In this document: piece by piece, positions 31,827 to 40,339 of the stretch
How the letters are laid out: each line of letters starts with the position of its first letter
Position numbering within the stretch: position 1 is the first letter of the stretch
Assembly (NCBI GenBank): GCA_030424595.1
Contig: JAUHWG010000012.1
Coordinates: 62,001 to 126,000 of the forward strand
Direction: 5' to 3'
From: Polyangia bacterium
GTDB lineage: Bacteria; Myxococcota_A; Polyangia; Nannocystales; Nannocystaceae
DNA: 64,000 nt
Translations under genes and position numbers: made by a program
The notes under the pieces: generated by a model
What the model saw: the letters and a program-made list of their open reading frames with translations, nothing else
The model's database searches: none
Told to the model about the DNA's origin: nothing

Positions 31827-31866
31827 CCGACACAGAGAGCGCCGCGAGCCCGAGGCTGCGGCGCTC
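31827..31866 (-). terminator. Terminator of the metallophosphoesterase gene
   Basis: Read on the minus strand, GAGCGCCGC (31866-31858) pairs with GCGGCGCTC (31845-31837) in a 9-bp stem, followed by TCTGTGTC. It shares its 8-bp stem sequence with the facing terminator at 31671-31709. Confidence 0.6.
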
Positions 31867-31897
31867 GTCGCCCTCGCCGTCGGCGCGACAGCTCGAT

Positions 31898-32632
31898 CTA
31901 CACGCCCGCGAAGAGGCGAGCGCCGAACGAGTCCGAGAGGCGGTGGTCGTTGAAGATCTTCTGCGCCGCCGCGGCGACGTCGTACTCGACCCGCTTAAAG
32001 GAGAACGTCCCGCGATCCGTGTCGAGGATCGTGTAGCTCGCCCGCGGATCATGGTCTCGCGGCTGACCGACAGAGCCCACCGAGATGATGTAGCGGAACT
32101 CCGGGTGGATCTCGAACTCCTTGGTCACGACCTCGTAGACCTTCTCCTTGGAGATCGCGAAGGACTTGCACAGGTGGGAGTGACCGATGAAGGTCGCGAG
32201 CCCGAGGCGCTCCCAGATCGGGATGCAGGTCTGGGCCTGCTCGACGTTAAAGATGTACTCGAACTCTTCGAGCTCGACCGGCGAGCCGTGGCAGAAGTGC
32301 ACGTCGTCGTCGCGCTCGGTGTACTGCAGCCCCTTCAGCCAGGCCATGTTGGTCGGGCTCAGGATCGACGCGTGCAGATCGAGCGCCTCGCGGGCGGCGT
32401 CGTAGTAGTAGCTGTAGTCCATCCGTCCGGCGACGGCGGCGTCGTGATTGCCCAGGATCGTGTAGCGGGTGAGCGAACGGATCCGATCGCAGCACTCGTT
32501 GGGCTGCGCGCCGTAGCCGACCGTGTCGCCGAGGCAGACGAGCGCGTCGACCTTCTCGCGATCCAGAGAGCGGAGCACCGCCTCGAGGGCCTCTTCGTTG
32601 CCGTGGGTATCGCTGAAAATTCCGTAGCGCAT
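31898..32632 (-). CDS. Metallophosphoesterase (calcineurin-like)
   Basis: 244 aa. The five metallophosphatase motifs are present: D8-x-H10 (FSDTHGN), GD36 (CLGDTVGYG), GNHD (61-64), FCHGSP and GHSH. The CLGDTVGYGAQPNEC block is typical of a bacterial YfcE/MJ0936-like subgroup. A cytoplasmic phosphodiesterase or phosphatase with unknown substrate. ATG 32632 begins at the fold, 4 nt after the upstream CpXC/HEAT gene; an in-frame start at 32665 would add 11 polar residues. The two genes are surely co-transcribed. Confidence 0.9.
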   Translation of the reverse strand: MRYGIFSDTHGNEEALEAVLRSLDREKVDALVCLGDTVGYGAQPNECCDRIRSLTRYTILGNHDAAVAGRMDYSYYYDAAREALDLHASILSPTNMAWLKGLQYTERDDDVHFCHGSPVELEEFEYIFNVEQAQTCIPIWERLGLATFIGHSHLCKSFAISKEKVYEVVTKEFEIHPEFRYIISVGSVGQPRDHDPRASYTILDTDRGTFSFKRVEYDVAAAAQKIFNDHRLSDSFGARLFAGV

Positions 32633-32636
32633 CGGG

Positions 32637-34787
32637 CTATCTGACCTCTTCGAATTCGAAGTCATCCTCGACGAGGATGTCGAGCTCGGGGGTGGTGATC
32701 GCCTCGTAGGCGCGACGGGCGAAGCCTCGTACTGCTGTGTCCTCGGCGAGCGGTCGCTCGCCTCGGATCTCCTCGCCCGCAGAATTCACGTCGCTCAGTG
32801 TAGCAAGGGCGTGCGTCGCCGCGGAGGCTATCGACGGGTCCTGGACGTCGACCAGGGCCTCGACGGCGTGCCGCCCGGGGCCGCCGCGGATGTCGCCGTC
32901 CGAGAGCACGACCTCGGCGAGAGCGCGCGCGACCCGGTTCGCCGCATGATCACGGCGACCGACGTCGACCCGCTTGACCAGATCACAGAGCGGACCGACG
33001 GCCCGCGGACCGAAGTTGCCGAGAGCTCGGGCGATGTCGCGCCAGACGTTGGTCTCCTCGGAGAGGAGGCCCTTGCACAGCTGCTCCAGGGCCCGTCCGT
33101 CGCGGGCGAGGCCGAGGAGGATCGCGGCGGACTGGCGGACCTCGCGGCGCTGCGATCGGAGGCGCTCGATCATCGCAGGCGTCACCGAGGAGCCCAGCTC
33201 CGCGAGCGCCGGCAAGAGCGCCAGGATCTCGTCGGCGTCGAACTCCTCCATCGACAGGATGACGCCGTTGAGCTCTTCGAGCGTCGGCACCCCCTCGAGG
33301 ACATCGGTCGCCTTCGCCAGGCGACTGCGGCCGGCGGGCGGCGTCGGAGGCGTGGGCGTGCTCGAGACGACGGTCTCGCCGATGAAGCCTGACGCGACCA
33401 TCGGCGGCTGCTTGGAGCGACGTCGTCCGAGGGGACGGGAGGACTTGCCGCCTGCGTCGACGGCGAGGGCGTCCGTCAGCTCCTTGGGATGGGCGACCCG
33501 CTTGCGGTCCGCGAGGTCCTTCATCCGGTACCAGTTCTCGAGGGCCGCCTCGGGGGACAGCTCGCCCCCCCGACCGCGGGCGCGGGTCCGGGCCAGCCGC
33601 TGGACGATCGCCGCGGCGTCCGGGCCGACCTCCGGGATCAGGATCCGTCGCCAAAAGCGAGAGGCTGGGGTCAGGCCGAACTCGACCGCCGCGGAGAGAA
33701 CGGTGCGTCGGATCTGCTCGTACTCGGCGAGCGCGAGGCCGTCGATCTCGAGCAGGCGGGTCAGGTTCTCGCGGCTGGAGGCGCGGTCGAGGTGATCGAG
33801 CGCCGCCCAAGCCTCGGCCGCCGTCGTCAGCTCGCGATGGTCGCCGTGGGCCATCACCACCGGCGCCGGCTCGAGACGCTCGGCGACGCCGAGCACCGCG
33901 AGATGACCGCAGGCCACCAGGAACGCGTCGGCGGCGAACTCACCGCTCGCCAGGAGGCTGCTCGCCGACTCGAGGCAGAGGGCGGCGTTGCGCTCGCAGC
34001 CGGCCGCCTCGATCGCTCGGGTGAGCGCCGCACGGCCCCGCTGGCCGTGGATCGTCAGGGTGAGGTTGAAGCCCTGGGCCAGGCGGGCGAAGATCTCGTG
34101 GGCCTCGACGTCGCCGACGTCGATAAGCCCGTCGATGACCGCCCGCTCCCCGAGATAGTTGGCGACCAGGCGGACGCCCAGGAGCGGATAGCCATAGCCG
34201 CGGAGGAGAACCGGGCGCGCGTCGATCGAGGCCTCGCTCCAGACCTGCACCGTCGAGTCGTTGAGGTGGAGGCGGACGACGACGACATCGTCGATGAGGT
34301 CGAGCTCGCCGCTGGCGGCCCACTCGATCTCGCTCGCCGGGGGGACGGGCGCCCAGGTCGGCGTGCCCCCAGCCGCGGGGGCGGGGCCGACCGGCGGCGG
34401 CTCCTTGGCGGTGTCCCGGGTCACGGCCCCTCCGTGGAAGGCCAGCTCGGGCTGGAGGATCCATGTGCGGGCGAAGGCGGGACGCTCTCCCAGGACCCGG
34501 AGATGCTCGCGGAGCAGCTCGATCACCTGGGCCCGTTGATGGGGCCAGAGGATCAGCGTCGCCTCTTGGGCCGCAGGCCGGAGCTCGAGCCAGGCGCCCT
34601 GCCCCACCGCGGGCGAATGGCACGCTGGGCACTCGCCGACGATCGTCCCATCGCTGCGGATCGATGCCGCGAGCGCAGGCTCGGCCTCAGCGTCGACCCA
34701 ACGCCATCGTTTCGCGGCAAAGGTAGCGCCGCAGCCACAGGCGTAGACAACGTCCTCGGCCCAGCTCCACTCGGCTAGGTTTTTCAC
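32637..34787 (-). CDS. CpXC-like zinc-ribbon and HEAT-repeat protein
   Basis: 716 aa from GTG 34787. The N-terminus has two Cys pairs (YACGCGATF and GECPACHSP) in the pattern of the CpXC zinc-ribbon domain, then a beta-rich domain, a linker with a Pro/Thr stretch (STPTPPTPPAGR), and a C-terminal HEAT array from about residue 520 (ADEILALLPALAELGSSV, RQSAAILLGLARDG, NVWRDIARALGNFGPRAVGPL). It ends in a highly acidic tail. ATG 34835 is also in frame but would overlap the divergent gene's start. It is likely a cytosolic scaffold; function unknown. Confidence 0.7.
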   Translation of the reverse strand: MKNLAEWSWAEDVVYACGCGATFAAKRWRWVDAEAEPALAASIRSDGTIVGECPACHSPAVGQGAWLELRPAAQEATLILWPHQRAQVIELLREHLRVLGERPAFARTWILQPELAFHGGAVTRDTAKEPPPVGPAPAAGGTPTWAPVPPASEIEWAASGELDLIDDVVVVRLHLNDSTVQVWSEASIDARPVLLRGYGYPLLGVRLVANYLGERAVIDGLIDVGDVEAHEIFARLAQGFNLTLTIHGQRGRAALTRAIEAAGCERNAALCLESASSLLASGEFAADAFLVACGHLAVLGVAERLEPAPVVMAHGDHRELTTAAEAWAALDHLDRASSRENLTRLLEIDGLALAEYEQIRRTVLSAAVEFGLTPASRFWRRILIPEVGPDAAAIVQRLARTRARGRGGELSPEAALENWYRMKDLADRKRVAHPKELTDALAVDAGGKSSRPLGRRRSKQPPMVASGFIGETVVSSTPTPPTPPAGRSRLAKATDVLEGVPTLEELNGVILSMEEFDADEILALLPALAELGSSVTPAMIERLRSQRREVRQSAAILLGLARDGRALEQLCKGLLSEETNVWRDIARALGNFGPRAVGPLCDLVKRVDVGRRDHAANRVARALAEVVLSDGDIRGGPGRHAVEALVDVQDPSIASAATHALATLSDVNSAGEEIRGERPLAEDTAVRGFARRAYEAITTPELDILVEDDFEFEEVR

Positions 34788-34833
34788 GGAGGCGACGATA
34801 GCTCCCCCGGATTTGTGGTGTAAAGGATGGCCC

Positions 34834-35547
34834 ATGCAATCTCCGCCGTCAGGAGCATCGCCCTCGTCGAGCCTTGAGAAGCTGCAAAGCGCGAGCGAGC
34901 GGCTCGTAGAGGATCTCCGGAGTGGATTCGCCAGCCAGCTGGAGCGCGCCCTGGGGGTCAGCCTCGACTCCTCCGTGATCTCGCTCGCATACGCAGACCA
35001 TCACCTCGCACAGGCCCGCAGCGAGACCCGGGAGCCGATCCTCACCCTCCTGGCGGCCGGTGCAGGGGCGTACTTTGGGGACCTCGTCTGCCGGACCATC
35101 GGCGGCTCCTGGCTCGGCGACGGAAAGCGAGCGACCAGCCTCCGGGTGCTCCTGGCCCCCCAGATGATCTACTTCTCCCCCTTCGCGATCGCGCTCGAGG
35201 CGATCGCCGGTGAGTCGGTCCCCCCAGGGGATCCCCGCGCCCCTGCAGACGCCCCCCTCGACTCCTCCTTCCTCTTCGCGAGACCCGCGCGCCCCCCCGC
35301 GGAGGATGCTGAGGCCGGCGAGGCCGACCCCGACGACGACACGACCTGGCTGACCGACGTCCTCGCCAACCTCGCGCCGGTCCCCGAGAGCCATTTCCAC
35401 AGCCTGACCTGCCGCTTCGAGACCCTAGAGCTGATGCTCCAGCTCCTCGCCGAGCGACAAGCAGCGCGCGGATGTACGCCCAGGACCTACACAATCGCCG
35501 ACTACGTCGCTGCTTTCGACCGACCCGCCGGTGACGCCCCCAGCTAG
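34834..35547 (+). CDS. Conserved-looking protein of unknown function
   Basis: 237 aa, not recognised. It has an N-terminal amphipathic helix (LEKLQSASERLVEDLRSGFASQLERAL), a compact alpha/beta core (ILTLLAAGAGAYFGDLVCRTIGGSW, LRVLLAPQMIYFSPFAIALEAIAGE), an acidic loop (EAGEADPDDDTT) and a helical C-terminus. No signal peptide, so probably cytoplasmic. AAAGGA lies 7 nt before the ATG. It is first in a plus-strand run with the two giant TPR genes, 28 nt upstream of the first one, so it may belong to their operon. Confidence 0.7.
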   Translation: MQSPPSGASPSSSLEKLQSASERLVEDLRSGFASQLERALGVSLDSSVISLAYADHHLAQARSETREPILTLLAAGAGAYFGDLVCRTIGGSWLGDGKRATSLRVLLAPQMIYFSPFAIALEAIAGESVPPGDPRAPADAPLDSSFLFARPARPPAEDAEAGEADPDDDTTWLTDVLANLAPVPESHFHSLTCRFETLELMLQLLAERQAARGCTPRTYTIADYVAAFDRPAGDAPS

Positions 35548-35575
35548 GGCTAAGCCGGTGTAGACTGCGCTGCAC

Positions 35576-38500
35576 ATGCCTGCCGCCGCAGATGACATGC
35601 CGCTGCTCGAGATGCTGCAGGTCCTCTCTCGGACGCCTGTCAGCGAGCCTCAGCTCCGCGCGGTCGTGGCGGTCACCTGCGGACGCTGGTGCGCCGGCCG
35701 CGGCGAAGACAACGAGGCGCTCCGGCTCCTCGCCCACGCCCTCGAGCTGGTCCCGGATCTCCGGCCGGCGATGCGACTCCTCTATCGGATCTACCTCCGA
35801 CGCGGAGACGTCCGGAGCGCAGTCCGTTACCTCGATCAGGAGATCCGCGCCACCCGCCACCCGCGGGAGGCGGCGGCCCTCTACCGCGAGCGCGGCAAGC
35901 TCGTCGAGACCCACTTCGGCGACCGCAACGCCGCGCTCCAGTGCTATCAGGCGGCGCTTAAGGCGACCCCCCGAGATCTCGCGGTCCTCCGGTCGGTCGA
36001 GACCATCGCCCTTCATCAGGGACAGATCATCCCCCTGATCTCCAACCTCGAGCAGCAGCTCGAGGTGCTCCACGACCCCCCGGCCGTCGCCGGCATCCTC
36101 CGCGATCTAGCCCTCCTCGAGGGACGCATCGGCGGTGACCTCCCCCTCGCCTGCGACATGCTCGGCGCTGCGCTCGACGAGGTCGAGGGCCATCTCCTCG
36201 TCGCGCAGGATCTTCGCCGCGTGGCCGAGCGCGCAGAGGACGTCGAGATGCTCCTGCGAGCGCTCGAGGCCGAGGCCGGCGCTCTCCCAGAGAACCGCCG
36301 CGCAGGGCCCCTGGCCGAGATCAGCGTCCACCTCGCCCGTCATCGCGAGCGGGCCGCCAGCCTTCAGCTCCTGGAGAGCGCCGCCCATGCCCAACCCTCG
36401 TGTCTGACCCTGTGGCGTCAGCTCGAGGAGCTGAGCATGCGGACCGCGAACTACGACACCGCGGTCGCCGCCTGCCTCGGCCAGCTCAAGTCGCTGGACG
36501 AGGGCGATCCCCTCGCCCAAGCCGAGCTCTACTACCGAATCGGCAAGCTGGCGATGCTCCGCCTCGATCGGGTCAACGACGGCCTCGCGGCGATGCGCCG
36601 GGCGCTGCGCCTCGATCCGCTGCACATCCCCGCGCTCGAAGACGCGGGCCGCTACCTCATCAGCAATGAGTCCTGGGCCCAGCTCCTGGAGCTGCTCAAG
36701 ACCCAGGCAGCGAGCGCTGAGGCGGCGGGGCTGAGCGCTGAAGAGCGCTCCCAGTCGCTGGTCCGCGCCGGGCAAGTGCTCGAAGAGCACCTCGCCGAGC
36801 CCGACGGAGCCCGCCAGATCTACGAGGACGCGATCGCGGCCTGCCCGTCCTACCGGCCGGCGAGCGATCGTCTGGAGCGGGTCCTCCACCAGCTCGGCCG
36901 TCTTGACGCCCTCCGCGACCACTACCACGCAGAGCTCGGCCGGGCCTCCAGCGCCTCGCGCAAGGTCTTCCTCCTCTCGCTCCTGTCGCAGCTCGCCGCC
37001 CGCGACACGGACACCGGACCGGCGATCAAGTACCTGGTCGCGCTCCTCAAGGAGGTCCCCGAGCACCTGACCTCGATCCAGCTCCTCGCCCGCCTCCTCG
37101 GGCGTACGGGTCGCAGCCGCGAGCTCCTCCAGGTCACCGAGCAAGAGATCAAGCTGACGGAGAGCGCGAGCCGGAGGGCCAAGCTCCTCCATCGTGCCGC
37201 CGAGCTCGCCCTCGAGATCAACGATCGGGATCGGGCCTACGACAGCCTCAACTCCGCGCTCCTCGCCGTCGACGATCACCAGCCGAGCATCGAGCTCCTC
37301 GATCGTCTCCTCCGCGAGGATCAGGACGATAACCTCCTCCTCTCGCTGCTCCGTCGCCGGCTCAGCCACACCGAGGATCGCGAGCGACGGGTCGCGATAC
37401 ACCTCGAGATCGCGGGCCTCCAGGCGACGCGGCTCGGCGATCACGAGGCGAGCCTCGCCGAGATCGACACCCTCCTCGAGACCTGGCCGGGGCACCTGCC
37501 GGCGCTCCACCGCGGCGAGCGACTGGCGGTCGATCAGGGGCGCTGGGAGCTCCTGTGCAAGTTCTTGGAGCAGCACGTCGCTGCGGCCACGAGCTCGCGC
37601 ACGCAGGCGCTGCTGCTCCATCGCCTGGCTCAGATCCGGAGCTCTGAGCTCGAGGATCTCGAGGGGGCCAGCACCGATCTTCGCCGCGCGCTCGCGCTGT
37701 GGCCGGAGCTCGGGGTCGCGCGCGCCCTCCTCCTCGATCTCTGCCAACAGCGCGGCGACATCGACCTCCTCCGCGAGGTCGCCCTCGACGGCCTCGTCCG
37801 CGAGCGAAGCCCCGCTGAGCGTCGGACCATCGCCCTCCTCCTCGCCGAGAACACCCACGATCCGGCGCTCGCGATCGTCTACCTCGAGGCGGCCTGCTCC
37901 GCCTCCCCGGGCGACGCAGCCCTCCAGCTCCGCCTCGCCCGCGCAGCCCGTGCGACCGGTCGCCAGGCCCTCGCCGCCGAAGCCTTTGAGGCCGCCGCCG
38001 ACGCGATCACGACGCCGGTGACGTCCGCGGCCCCGCCCGCCCTCGCGCTGCGCTTTCAGGCGGCCTACGCTCGCGAGCGAGCGGGCGACCGCGAAGCCGC
38101 GGCCGCGGCCTACACCGAGATCCTCAAGCGGGCGAGCGATCCCCTCGCCCGCCGCGGCAAGGCGCGCCTCGCCGCGACGGCGACCGCGACGTGGCAGGGG
38201 AGCCTCGACGCCCTCAGGGCCAAGGCCGACGCAGCCGCATCCCCGCTCGAGCGGGCGGCGTTCCTCAGCCACGCGGCCCAGCTCCACCTCCACCACGGTG
38301 AAGCCGACCCCGCCCGCGAGCTGCTCGAGCTCGCCCTCGCCGCCGACGGAGAGTACCTCCCGGCGCTGATCCACCTGGCCGAGGCCCACGACTCCCTCGG
38401 TGATCCGGCGGCGGCGATCGCCGCCCTCGAGCGGCTCGCGAGCAACCTCCACGACGCCGGGCCGCGCGCGGACATCCTCTGCCAGGCGGGCCGAATCGCC

Positions 38501-40339
38501 CTCACGAGGCCCGCCCTCGGCGATCAGGGCGGCCAGGCCTGGCAGCTCTTCGGCGAGGCGCTGAAGGCTGCCCCCGCCTCAGAGCTGGCCTTCCGCGGCC
38601 TCTGGCTCACCTACAAGCGCCACGGGAGTGAGGGCGCGCCGCTCCTCGGAGACACCTTCTCGCGGCGCCTCGAGATCCTGTCGCGGGTCGGCCTCGAGGG
38701 CTCGCAGCTCCGGGCGCTCGCACGCCTCGCCTCGGCCATGGAAGGGCCCAAACAGGCGACCGACCTCCTCGAGATCGCGACCCGCACCGCCGGCTTTGAC
38801 GCGCCTGTCTACGTCGACCTCGCCCAGGGCTACGCCCGGCAGGGACGCTGGGCCGACGCCATCCCTCAGCTCGAGAGCGCCCTCAACCTCGAGCCCTCTG
38901 CGGAGCGCCGCGCTGCGATCCACTCCTTCCTCGCCGAAGCCCACGAGCGTACCGGCAACCGCGACGCGTCGATCCGCCACCACATCGACGCGAGCCGCGG
39001 CGGCTACCACCCCAGGCACGCCCTCCTCGCCGCCGACCGGCTCGCCTCCGAGATCGGCAGCGTCGGCCAGCGCGTGGAGGTGCTCAGCCTCCTCGTCGAA
39101 CGCGGCGACCACCATGAGAAGCTCCGCGGCCTCCGCGAGCTCGCCGAGCTCCACGCCGACGACCTCTCCGACACCGACCAGGCGGTCCACTACCTCCGCG
39201 AGCTCCTCCGCCACGAGCCGACCGACATCGCCGCGATCACCCGCCTCTCGGAGCTGCTCCGCGAGCTCGATCGCTACGACGAGTCCCACGCCTCGCTGGT
39301 CACGGGGATCTCCGCCCATCGCCGCGCGATCGCCCTCCGCGGACTTCGCAACCGCGCCGGCGCCCCCGACCCGTCCGCCGTGGTCGGCCTCCACCGCCTC
39401 TTCGACGCGACCGAGGAGCTCAACGGCGTCTACACCTGCGCCAGCATCCTCGAGGTCGTCGACCCCAAGCTTATCCCCGAGGGTCGCGACGCCGACTCGT
39501 TGATGGACGATCCGTGGCCGCTGCCGGTGGCCCGCGACGACCTCTTCCCGGCGCTCTGCTCCGGCAAGGACGCGACCATCGCGGCGATGATGATGATCCG
39601 CGAGGGAATCTCCTACCTCACGGAGATCCCGGGGGCGCCCGAGCCCCCCGACTTCCTGACCACCAAGCGCTCGCTGCCCTCGGTCAGCGGCGTCGCCTCG
39701 GTCAGCCACGCCCTGGCCCAGGCGCTCGGGATGCCCGAGCCCGACATCTTCCTCGGCTCTGAGGACCAGCGACGGATCCTCGCGTGGGCGAGCGGCAGCC
39801 CCTCGCTCTGCCTCGACCGCGCCATCTCGCAGGATCCGAACTCCCCGAGGTCGCGCGACAAGCTCGGCCGCGCCCTCCTCCGCCTCTCTCTGGGCGGCGA
39901 CTACATCTTCGAGCGACTGCCGACAGACCAGCTCTTGGGCCTCCTCTCGGGCCTCAGCGAGAGCGTCGGGATCAGCCTCGAGTTCCAACACCCGATCGAT
40001 CAGGACACCGCCGACGCGGTGATCGAGATCCTCTCGACCGGCGCTGCGTCCCTCGAGTTTGGCGAGCACGCCGAGCGGCTCAGTCGCTGCGCCGACACCT
40101 TCGATCCGACCCAGCTGCGCGCCGCCTTCGTGATCGCCGAGGATCGAGCCGCGGTGCTCTGCGCCGGCGACCCTCGGATCAGCATCCGCGAGCTCCGACG
40201 CAGGGGCAGCCTGACCTCGGCCCGCGGCCAGGCGCTGCTCTCCTACCTTATCTCGGACGACTACCTGTCCCTACGCCGCTCGCTCGGCTACAGCATCGAG
40301 CTTGAGCTCGATATCAGCGACGTGGAGGAGATCCCATGA
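35576..40339 (+). CDS. Giant TPR protein, copy 1
   Basis: 1587 aa with no signal peptide or membrane segment. Residues about 20-1230 are a near-continuous array of TPR-like helix pairs (e.g. LAHALELVPDLRPAMRLLYRIYLRRGD, AVRYLDQEIRATRHPREAAALYRERGKL, LESALNLEPSAERRAAIHSFLAEAHER). The last 300 residues form a separate globular domain (VASVSHALAQALGMPEPDIFLGSE, LSLGGDYIFERLPTDQLLGLLSGL, GQALLSYLISDDYLSLRRSLGY). The neighbouring gene has the same layout, and ATGA overlap couples the two. A scaffold for a large complex is the obvious inference; partner unknown. No clear Shine-Dalgarno precedes the ATG. Confidence 0.85.
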   Translation: MPAAADDMPLLEMLQVLSRTPVSEPQLRAVVAVTCGRWCAGRGEDNEALRLLAHALELVPDLRPAMRLLYRIYLRRGDVRSAVRYLDQEIRATRHPREAAALYRERGKLVETHFGDRNAALQCYQAALKATPRDLAVLRSVETIALHQGQIIPLISNLEQQLEVLHDPPAVAGILRDLALLEGRIGGDLPLACDMLGAALDEVEGHLLVAQDLRRVAERAEDVEMLLRALEAEAGALPENRRAGPLAEISVHLARHRERAASLQLLESAAHAQPSCLTLWRQLEELSMRTANYDTAVAACLGQLKSLDEGDPLAQAELYYRIGKLAMLRLDRVNDGLAAMRRALRLDPLHIPALEDAGRYLISNESWAQLLELLKTQAASAEAAGLSAEERSQSLVRAGQVLEEHLAEPDGARQIYEDAIAACPSYRPASDRLERVLHQLGRLDALRDHYHAELGRASSASRKVFLLSLLSQLAARDTDTGPAIKYLVALLKEVPEHLTSIQLLARLLGRTGRSRELLQVTEQEIKLTESASRRAKLLHRAAELALEINDRDRAYDSLNSALLAVDDHQPSIELLDRLLREDQDDNLLLSLLRRRLSHTEDRERRVAIHLEIAGLQATRLGDHEASLAEIDTLLETWPGHLPALHRGERLAVDQGRWELLCKFLEQHVAAATSSRTQALLLHRLAQIRSSELEDLEGASTDLRRALALWPELGVARALLLDLCQQRGDIDLLREVALDGLVRERSPAERRTIALLLAENTHDPALAIVYLEAACSASPGDAALQLRLARAARATGRQALAAEAFEAAADAITTPVTSAAPPALALRFQAAYARERAGDREAAAAAYTEILKRASDPLARRGKARLAATATATWQGSLDALRAKADAAASPLERAAFLSHAAQLHLHHGEADPARELLELALAADGEYLPALIHLAEAHDSLGDPAAAIAALERLASNLHDAGPRADILCQAGRIALTRPALGDQGGQAWQLFGEALKAAPASELAFRGLWLTYKRHGSEGAPLLGDTFSRRLEILSRVGLEGSQLRALARLASAMEGPKQATDLLEIATRTAGFDAPVYVDLAQGYARQGRWADAIPQLESALNLEPSAERRAAIHSFLAEAHERTGNRDASIRHHIDASRGGYHPRHALLAADRLASEIGSVGQRVEVLSLLVERGDHHEKLRGLRELAELHADDLSDTDQAVHYLRELLRHEPTDIAAITRLSELLRELDRYDESHASLVTGISAHRRAIALRGLRNRAGAPDPSAVVGLHRLFDATEELNGVYTCASILEVVDPKLIPEGRDADSLMDDPWPLPVARDDLFPALCSGKDATIAAMMMIREGISYLTEIPGAPEPPDFLTTKRSLPSVSGVASVSHALAQALGMPEPDIFLGSEDQRRILAWASGSPSLCLDRAISQDPNSPRSRDKLGRALLRLSLGGDYIFERLPTDQLLGLLSGLSESVGISLEFQHPIDQDTADAVIEILSTGAASLEFGEHAERLSRCADTFDPTQLRAAFVIAEDRAAVLCAGDPRISIRELRRRGSLTSARGQALLSYLISDDYLSLRRSLGYSIELELDISDVEEIP

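Noticed and set aside
36107..38452. Long open frame of 781 codons on the strand opposite the first giant TPR gene
   Set aside because: It is a shadow caused by high GC at third codon positions. Its translation is Arg/Glu/Gly/Val-rich without domains, while the other strand encodes clear TPRs.
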